Shown here piece by piece: positions 52,858-58,281 of a stretch of 58,281 bases of DNA. The stretch covers positions 1 through 58,281 of the forward strand of contig JAPPMO010000108.1 of NCBI GenBank assembly GCA_028873975.1, written 5' to 3'. Origin of the DNA: Chloroflexota bacterium. Lineage in GTDB: Bacteria > Chloroflexota > Anaerolineae > Aggregatilineales > Phototrophicaceae. Position 1 is the first letter of the stretch, and every line of letters begins with the position of its first letter. The notes below the pieces were generated by a model, which saw only the letters and a list, made by a program, of their open reading frames with translations, was not told where the DNA came from and ran no database searches. Position numbers and translations under genes: made by a program.

Positions 52858-54456
52858 ATGAAGCGGATGCGGCGGATTTTGGTCGCGACAGACCTCACAG
52901 CCGAGAGCATCGCCCTGCTGGAGGCTGCCGACGATGTATTGGTGAACATCGTCCCGCCAAAGACCGCCAACGTGCGGGCGGCGCTGGGCGACGCCAGCGC
53001 CATCATCACCCGTTCCGATTTCAAATTGGACGCGCCGCTGCTGGAACACGCGCCCAAGCTGAAACTGATCGCGCGCATGTCCGCCGGCTTGACCGGGATC
53101 GCCGTCGACTATGCCACGGAACGCGGCATCCTGGTGATGAATATCCCCGGCGTCAGCGCCATAGCCGCCGCCGAACATACGCTGACCTTGATGCTGGCGC
53201 TTAATCGCAACCTGCCCGAGATCCATGACAGCCTGCGCGAAGGCTGGTGGCTCTTTGACCGGGGACCGCAAGTCGGCGCGCAATTGCATGGCAAAACGCT
53301 CGGCATCATCGGCGTTGGCCGGGTCGGTCAGCGCGTGGCGCATCTCTGCCTGGCTTTCGGCATGCGCGTTCTGGCTAACGATCCCTATATCCGCGAAGAG
53401 CAGGTCAACGACAAGCGCATTCAATTGGTCGGCTTGCGCGAATTGCTGGGGGCGGCGGATTATGTCAGCCTGCATGTGCCGGCCACGGACGAGACCGTCG
53501 ACTTCTTCACAGAGGACATGCTGGACCAGATGAAACCCGGCGCCTGCTTCATTAACACCGCCCATGGCGGCGTCATAAAGGAAGCGCTCTTGGCGGACGC
53601 GCTAAAGGACGGGCGCCTGGGCGGCGTCGCCCTAGACGTCTGGAACGAAGAGCCGCCCTTCAACAGCCCCTTGATCGGCTTGGACAAGGTGATTCATACG
53701 CCGCATATCGGCGACAACACGGCGGAAGCCCGGCAAGACCTGTCCATTCAGATCGTCAAGCAGGTGATCGACGCGCTGGACGACCGCGACTATCGCAATG
53801 TCGTCAACATGCCTCTGCTGCCGGGGCTGAATTACCGCGACGCCCGTCCTTATATGCAATTGTCGGAAAGCATCGGCAGCTTGCAGCACATTTTGGCTCG
53901 AAGCCCCATTCGGCGCATCGCCATCGAGATCATCGGCGAGGACATGAACGGGCTGATCAAACCGATGACAGTCGGCATATTAAAAGGACTGCTGAGGCCA
54001 ATACACGGCGAAAAAGTGAGCTATGTCAACGCCCCTGTTTTGGCGGCCGAGCATGGCTGGCGGATCACGCAGGCCAAGGGCATCAAAATCAGCGAATACA
54101 GCAATGTCATCACCTGCCAGATTACGCTGGAGGACAACGAGGAAATCAGCATCGCCGGGACGCTGCTGGATCGGCAGAAGCCCTATATCCTGCAGATCAA
54201 CAGCTACCGTATCCACTTCGAGCCGCGCGGGCATCTGCTCATCATGGGCAGTTATGACCAGCCCGGCGTGATCGGCAAAGTCGGCACCCTGATGGCGGAA
54301 AACGGCATCAACATCGCCAGTTGGCATACCGGGCGCGCCGAACCGGGCGGCCATACCCTGACCGTGCTCAATTTTGACGAAGCGCTGCCCGAGTCCCTAA
54401 TGGAGATGCTGCGGGGGCAGGACTTCATCCGCCACGTGCACCAGCTGCAGATCTAG
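52858..54456 (+). CDS. serA: D-3-phosphoglycerate dehydrogenase
   Basis: A 532-residue enzyme of the long SerA type: substrate domain (1-95), NAD domain (GIIGVGRVGQRVAHLCLAFGM, about 145-165; TPHIGDNTAEAR with the catalytic His), allosteric substrate-binding domain (about 320-455) and a C-terminal ACT domain (LIMGSYDQPGVIGKVGTLMAENGINIASWHTGR). Catalytic Arg and Glu are in RMSAGLTGI and WNEEPP. The first step of the phosphorylated serine pathway. GGGGGT precedes the ATG. A longer frame to 52690 lies inside the phosphatase gene and is rejected. serC is not in the window. Confidence 0.95.
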   Translation: MKRMRRILVATDLTAESIALLEAADDVLVNIVPPKTANVRAALGDASAIITRSDFKLDAPLLEHAPKLKLIARMSAGLTGIAVDYATERGILVMNIPGVSAIAAAEHTLTLMLALNRNLPEIHDSLREGWWLFDRGPQVGAQLHGKTLGIIGVGRVGQRVAHLCLAFGMRVLANDPYIREEQVNDKRIQLVGLRELLGAADYVSLHVPATDETVDFFTEDMLDQMKPGACFINTAHGGVIKEALLADALKDGRLGGVALDVWNEEPPFNSPLIGLDKVIHTPHIGDNTAEARQDLSIQIVKQVIDALDDRDYRNVVNMPLLPGLNYRDARPYMQLSESIGSLQHILARSPIRRIAIEIIGEDMNGLIKPMTVGILKGLLRPIHGEKVSYVNAPVLAAEHGWRITQAKGIKISEYSNVITCQITLEDNEEISIAGTLLDRQKPYILQINSYRIHFEPRGHLLIMGSYDQPGVIGKVGTLMAENGINIASWHTGRAEPGGHTLTVLNFDEALPESLMEMLRGQDFIRHVHQLQI

Positions 54457-54463
54457 GCGAGAT

Positions 54464-54817
54464 TTGCGTTATACTGTATACAGCGTTAAAGAGAGGTCCG
54501 CCTTGAGTCCCGAAACAGCGATGGGCTTGCCCCTGGAGGCCATCCGCAGATACTGCGCAAGTCAGCCAATTCGACGCCTGTCCGTCTTCGGTTCGGCGCT
54601 TCATGGGGATTTGCGCTCCGACAGCGACATAGATTTGCTTGTTGAGTATGTGGCTGGAGCCCAGGTGGGTATGGCGTTCTTCCAACACATGGTTGACTTG
54701 AGCCGAATTATTGGCCGAGAGGTTGACTTGCGAACGCCAGAGGATTTGAGTCGCTATTTCCGACAAGCGGTATGCGAGGAAGCAAGACCGATCTTTGAAA
54801 TTCAGCCGGGAGAATGA
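54464..54817 (+). CDS. MNT-type nucleotidyltransferase, antitoxin-like
   Basis: A 117-residue minimal nucleotidyltransferase. The signature is SVFGSALHGDLRSDSDIDLLVEY, with GSxxxG and the two Asp of the DxD site. Such proteins normally pair with a HEPN ribonuclease (MntA/HepT) and act by AMPylating it. The expected HEPN partner is reduced to a short fragment after it. The start at 54464 is ATG but has no clear ribosome site; ATG at 54521 (product MGLPLEAIRRYC) is a plausible alternative. Confidence 0.82.
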   Translation: MRYTVYSVKERSALSPETAMGLPLEAIRRYCASQPIRRLSVFGSALHGDLRSDSDIDLLVEYVAGAQVGMAFFQHMVDLSRIIGREVDLRTPEDLSRYFRQAVCEEARPIFEIQPGE

Positions 54818-54890
54818 CCGCGCAAGGCTGTGCCACGCGCTTGAAGCCGTTCTTACAGCTGAAAATTTTGATTGCGCTGCGCAGGACTAA
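54795..54890 (+). pseudogene. remnant of a HEPN (HepT/DUF86-like) toxin gene
   Basis: In the +1-type frame overlapping the end of the MNT gene, codons from TTG 54795 read KFSRENDRARLCHALEAVLT before stopping at TAA 54888. The ENDRARLCHALEA part resembles the beginning of HEPN proteins of this type (DRxRLxHMLxA). Only about 31 codons remain; the RX4-6H active site is absent. uvrC ends 10 bases further on. Confidence 0.5.
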
Positions 54891-54899
54891 GTGAAAACT

Positions 54900-56786
54900 T
54901 CAATCGAGATGACTCTTGATGGCGAGAGCGACTTCTTTGTTAATGCCATTGACCTCCGCGAGCTCGGTGATGCTGGCGCTTCGGATGGCGTCAATCGAAT
55001 TTTCAAAGTGTTTGAGCAAGACCTTGCGGCGTTTGGGTCCCACGCCCGGTATCGTCTCCAGGCGGCTGGCCAGGCTCAGCTTGCGCCGGCGCTTGCGATG
55101 GCTGGCAATGGCGAAGCGATGCGCTTCGTCGCGCACGCGCTGAACTAGATAGAGCGCTTCGCTGCGGCGGGGCAACAGCACTGAAGCCGAACGATCGGGC
55201 AGGAAAACTTCTTCAATACGTTTCGCCAAAGCCGCGACCGGCACCCGGTCCCTCAAGCCAAATTCGCCTAATACGCTCCAAGCGACATTGAGTTGTCCTT
55301 TGCCGCCGTCAATCAAGAGCAGGTCCGGCAACAGGCGCCAGGTTTCAGCCTTGTCCACCCCCTCCGGCGTCAGCGAGAGCCCCGCCTCAACCGCGTCCTT
55401 CCAACGCAAGAAGCGCCGTGTCAAAGCCTCGCGCATGGACTGATAATCGTCCGATCCACCGTGGGAAACCGTCCGTATATTGAAACGGCGATATTCGCTT
55501 TTGCGAGCCACGCCACGGGCAAAGACCACCCGGCTGGCGACGATCGCGGTGCCCTGCGTCGTGCTGATGTCGTAACATTCGATGCGATTGGGGATGCGCG
55601 GGAGCTTTAGCGCTTCGCGCAGCTGCGCCAGCGCTTGCTCGTGCTTGGTGGTATCGGCTTCGTATTGCGCGCGCATCATTTGCAGGCTTTCCAGCGCGTT
55701 CTCCTGCGCCAGCGCGACTAATTTGCGTTTGTCGCCGCGCTGCGGCACATGAATGGATACCTTCGAGCTGGCGCGTTTGTCGCTGAGCCAGCGCTCCAGG
55801 ATGCGCGCTTCCTCGACTGCGTTGGGCAAAATCAATTCGCGCGGGATATTGCTGCTGGCCGCGTAAAACTGGCTGATGAACTGTTCCAGCACGGCCGCGT
55901 CCGATTCGCCTTCCGTATTGTTAATCGCGCGCGAATCGCTGCCGATCAGCTTGCCGTTGCGGATAAACATGATCTGTACGGTGGCGTCGCGCTCGTCGCG
56001 AGCCAGGGCGATGACATCGTGATCGGTCATGTTCTTGCCAACGGCTTTATGCTTGTTGGTGATGTAGTCTATGGCCTTTAACTGGTCGCGGATGCCGGCG
56101 GCTTTTTCAAAGTTGAGTTGACCGGAGGCGCTCAGCATTTCCTGCATCAAGCGTTTTTGCACGCCCTCGGCCTTGCCGCCAAGCACGTCCATTAGTTCTT
56201 GAATCATCTGGCGGTATTGATCGCGGCTGACGGCACCGATACAAGGCGCGTTGCACAACTTGATGTCGTGGAAAAGGCAGGCGCGCTCGTCCTGCCCGTC
56301 GATGTCGCGGTCGCAGGTCAAATAAGGGAAGGCTTTGCGCAAATCGCTTAGTGTTTTCTGAACCACCCACATGGCCGTGTAGGGACCGAAGTAGCGCGAG
56401 CCGTCGTTGAGGATGCGCCGGGTGGTTTCCACTTTCGGGAAGGCGTCAGCCCAACTGACGCGGATATAGGGATAGCGTTTGTCATCTTTAAGCTCGATGT
56501 TGAAGCGCGGCTTGTGCTTCTTAATCAGGGTTTCTTCCAGGATCAGGGCTTTGACTTCGTTTTCCGTAATGATGAAGTCAATGTCATCAACTTCGGCGCG
56601 CATGCGCAGCGTCTTGCCATTGCCATCGGCGACAGTCGTAAAATAACTGCGGACGCGATTGCGCAGGCGCTTGGCCTTGCCCACATAGATGATCCTGCCC
56701 CGGCTGTTCTTCAGCAGGTAAACGCCGGGCTTGGCGGGCAGATTCTTGAGAATGGTCTCGATGTGCTGTGGTTTTTGGTATTCCAT
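54900..56786 (-). CDS. uvrC: UvrABC excinuclease subunit C
   Basis: A 628-residue dual-incision nuclease of nucleotide excision repair. GIY-YIG domain at about 14-92 (GVYLLKNSRGRIIYVGKAKRLRNRVRSYF), UvrB-binding UVR at about 200-235, the Cys-rich region with four Cys between (LTCDRDIDGQDERACLFHDIKLCNAPC), the RNase H-like endonuclease (RIECYDISTTQGTAIVASRVVF, DLLLIDGGKGQ) and a C-terminal helix-hairpin-helix (LETIPGVGPKRRKVLLKHF). Start chosen at ATG 56786 (MEYQKPQHIE), because the frame beyond it to 56957 is not family sequence; the ribosome site is weak. Confidence 0.95.
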   Translation of the reverse strand: MEYQKPQHIETILKNLPAKPGVYLLKNSRGRIIYVGKAKRLRNRVRSYFTTVADGNGKTLRMRAEVDDIDFIITENEVKALILEETLIKKHKPRFNIELKDDKRYPYIRVSWADAFPKVETTRRILNDGSRYFGPYTAMWVVQKTLSDLRKAFPYLTCDRDIDGQDERACLFHDIKLCNAPCIGAVSRDQYRQMIQELMDVLGGKAEGVQKRLMQEMLSASGQLNFEKAAGIRDQLKAIDYITNKHKAVGKNMTDHDVIALARDERDATVQIMFIRNGKLIGSDSRAINNTEGESDAAVLEQFISQFYAASSNIPRELILPNAVEEARILERWLSDKRASSKVSIHVPQRGDKRKLVALAQENALESLQMMRAQYEADTTKHEQALAQLREALKLPRIPNRIECYDISTTQGTAIVASRVVFARGVARKSEYRRFNIRTVSHGGSDDYQSMREALTRRFLRWKDAVEAGLSLTPEGVDKAETWRLLPDLLLIDGGKGQLNVAWSVLGEFGLRDRVPVAALAKRIEEVFLPDRSASVLLPRRSEALYLVQRVRDEAHRFAIASHRKRRRKLSLASRLETIPGVGPKRRKVLLKHFENSIDAIRSASITELAEVNGINKEVALAIKSHLD

Positions 56787-56930
56787 TAGCGCTTGGCTGA
56801 TATTGGCAAGCGATCGGGACAGGAACCATTTTAGCATGAGACGCTGTTGCGGAGAACGATGTAGACGGCAACATGAGCGCAATTGCAGCACATCGCGCAT
56901 TCGCAGAATGATCAAGAAATAAAACCATAA

Positions 56931-57172
56931 TCTAACCACAGAGAACACAGAGGTCACAGAGTTGAGGGTGTTTTGACGACTTTGCCTCTAAATCCGCCAC
57001 CTGTATATTGCAAGTTGTCAACGAAACCACATCCGTCTCTCAAAAGCATGTTTGAAATAAGACAAGAGCATTGATTTCATTGCTTTTCTCGGTGTTCTCG
57101 GTGTCCTCGGTGGTTAAAATTGAGCCTGCTTTGGCAAAGTTGCAGTGATGATTATTCTGGTGCGATTGCCCT
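56931..57172. repeat. composite intergenic repeat, inverted-arm copy
   Basis: Starts TCTAACCACAGAGAACACAG and ends GATTGCCCT. The two arms are inverted: CACAGAGAACACAGAGGTCAC at the left and GTGTTCTCGGTGTCCTCGGTGG at about 57090-57115. It lies in the 460-base gap between the uvrC and rsmH starts, where no gene was found. Confidence 0.65.
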
Positions 57173-57246
57173 AAGGGCAGCATGAGCGAGCCCGCTTCGC
57201 AAAACGAGCTACAATTGGACTCAGCATTGCGAATGGATTAGGACTT

Positions 57247-58179
57247 GTGAGCGCGCATATACCAGTGCTTGTTGAGCCATTGCTTCGGCTGACGCTCCCC
57301 TCTGACGGGAGGCTCGACCGAGTCATTGACGGGACGCTTGGGGCTGGCGGGCACACGCGCGCCATGCTGCAAGCGGGCGCCGGGGAAGTATTGGCATTCG
57401 ACCTTGACGCTGCCGCGATTGAGATCGCCCGCCGGGTTCTGGCGCCCGATCTTGAACGCGTGACCATCGCGCAACACAGTTATGTCGATATGCGGGCTGT
57501 GGCCTTCCAGCGCGGCTGGCGCGAGGTCGACGCGATCATATTGGACCTGGGCCTCTCGTCCATGCAACTGGACGATCCCGCGCGCGGCTTCGCCTTTCGG
57601 CACGAGGGCCCGCTCGATATGCGCTTCGACGCTTTGAACGAAAGCGTCACTGCGGAAGAACTGCTTAATTCCCTTCCAGAGGATGACCTGGCCGATCTCT
57701 TCTTTCGATACGGGGAAGAGAAAGCCGCCCGCAAGATCGCCGGCGCTATCGTAGCCCAGAGGCCGATTGGGAGCACAGGGGAATTGGCAAGCCTTGTCAA
57801 AACCGTGGTCCCCAAGCGGCGGCGAATGACGAAGATTCACCCGGCTACCAAGGTGTTTCAAGCGCTGCGCATCGCAGTTAACCGGGAACTGGAATCCCTG
57901 GAAAAGGCGCTGCCGGTCGCCGTCGACTTGCTGCGTCCTGGCGGGAGGCTGGCAGTGATCGCCTTTCACAGCCTCGAAGACCGGATCGTCAAGCGGCGCT
58001 TCCGGGAGCTGGCGCAGGAGATTGTCGCCCCGCCGGGCATGGCCTCAATTAAAGAAAAGCGGGCATTGGTCAGGCTTGTCAATCGAAAACCGATCGCGCC
58101 CGACGATAAAGAGCTGAACAGCAACCCGCGGAGCCGCAGCGCCAGGCTGAGGGTCGTCGAAAAATTGAAGTTGGATTGA
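57247..58179 (+). CDS. rsmH: 16S rRNA m4C1402 methyltransferase RsmH
   Basis: A 310-residue class I methyltransferase that N4-methylates C1402 of 16S rRNA. Signatures: IDGTLGAGGHTRAMLQAGA as motif I, ILDLGLSSMQLDDPARGFAFRHEGPLDMRFD and ATKVFQALRIAVNRELESL, and VIAFHSLEDRIVKRRFREL. It is usually the second gene of the dcw cluster after mraZ. No mraZ precedes it here, and later dcw genes would lie beyond the window. Starts with GTG. Confidence 0.95.
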   Translation: MSAHIPVLVEPLLRLTLPSDGRLDRVIDGTLGAGGHTRAMLQAGAGEVLAFDLDAAAIEIARRVLAPDLERVTIAQHSYVDMRAVAFQRGWREVDAIILDLGLSSMQLDDPARGFAFRHEGPLDMRFDALNESVTAEELLNSLPEDDLADLFFRYGEEKAARKIAGAIVAQRPIGSTGELASLVKTVVPKRRRMTKIHPATKVFQALRIAVNRELESLEKALPVAVDLLRPGGRLAVIAFHSLEDRIVKRRFRELAQEIVAPPGMASIKEKRALVRLVNRKPIAPDDKELNSNPRSRSARLRVVEKLKLD

Positions 58180-58189
58180 ACCTCTGTTC

Positions 58190-58281
58190 AGGGCAATCAC
58201 ATCAAAATGATAGTGGCTGAAAGGGCGGGAATCTAAACCAAATATTAACCACAGAGAACACAGAGGGCACAGAGAAAAACA
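58190..58281. repeat. composite intergenic repeat, cut by the window end
   Basis: Left end AGGGCAATCACATCAAAAT followed by TTAACCACAGAGAACACAG and CACAGAGAAA-type words. Truncated at the window edge. Confidence 0.65.

Overview
The window looks like a chromosome segment of a Chloroflexota bacterium, probably Anaerolineae-like. That placement is an inference from gene content and style: a two-NuoM complex I locus, FemX-type ligases, a short archaeal/eukaryote-type ProS, a PhyH oxygenase and many non-coding repeats. Coding sequence is GC-rich. There are no rRNA genes, recognisable tRNA genes or CRISPR arrays. About 50 protein genes are supported.

Layout. (1) 1-12.3 kb, minus strand: translation and RNA-processing genes (S1-domain RpsA, Pnp, RpsO, ProS) with a phosphoribosyltransferase, two methyltransferase-like proteins and a large protein with two NYN nuclease domains. 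(2) 12.8-19.1 kb, minus: a MazG-type pyrophosphohydrolase, a small surface-polysaccharide set (polyprenyl-phosphate glycosylphosphotransferase, GT2, GT39-like membrane enzyme) and MurE. (3) 19.2-31.7 kb, minus: an energy locus that encodes membrane subunits almost only, nuoA-H-J-K-L-M-M-N followed by atpI/Z-B-E-F. AtpF is fused to the C-terminal domain of subunit delta, AtpB carries an insertion of about 160 residues, and neither the peripheral arm of complex I nor F1 is encoded here. (4) 32-39.3 kb: tandem FemX-like ligases, a PhyH oxygenase, a kinase-fold phosphotransferase, a small HTH protein, an HNH endonuclease and a LysE-type exporter. (5) 39.4-50.6 kb: an M20 peptidase, a lipoprotein, a methyltransferase, then a fatty-acid oxidation set (TetR regulator, fadN-like, fadA-like, SDR) interrupted by an AAA ATPase/DUF4276 pair and by an Mrr-type endonuclease. 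(6) 51.2-58.2 kb: serB-like, HAD phosphatase and serA in one operon, an orphan MNT nucleotidyltransferase with the remnant of a HEPN partner, uvrC and rsmH.

Nearly every long intergenic gap holds a copy of a dispersed composite repeat. Its marks are CACAGAG-type tandem words, a GGGCGTTTC/GAAACGCCC hairpin and ends related to AGGGCAATCGCATCAAA. Two further MITE-like families occur. One copy of the first is interrupted by a 228-bp element of the second, with an 11-bp target duplication, so the order of insertion can be read directly.

The points most worth following are the ATPase/DUF4276 pair inserted in the fad locus, the membrane-only complex I/Fo cluster with its unusual AtpB, AtpF-delta and second NuoM, and the nested mobile elements. 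All functions are read from motifs and family knowledge without database searches.
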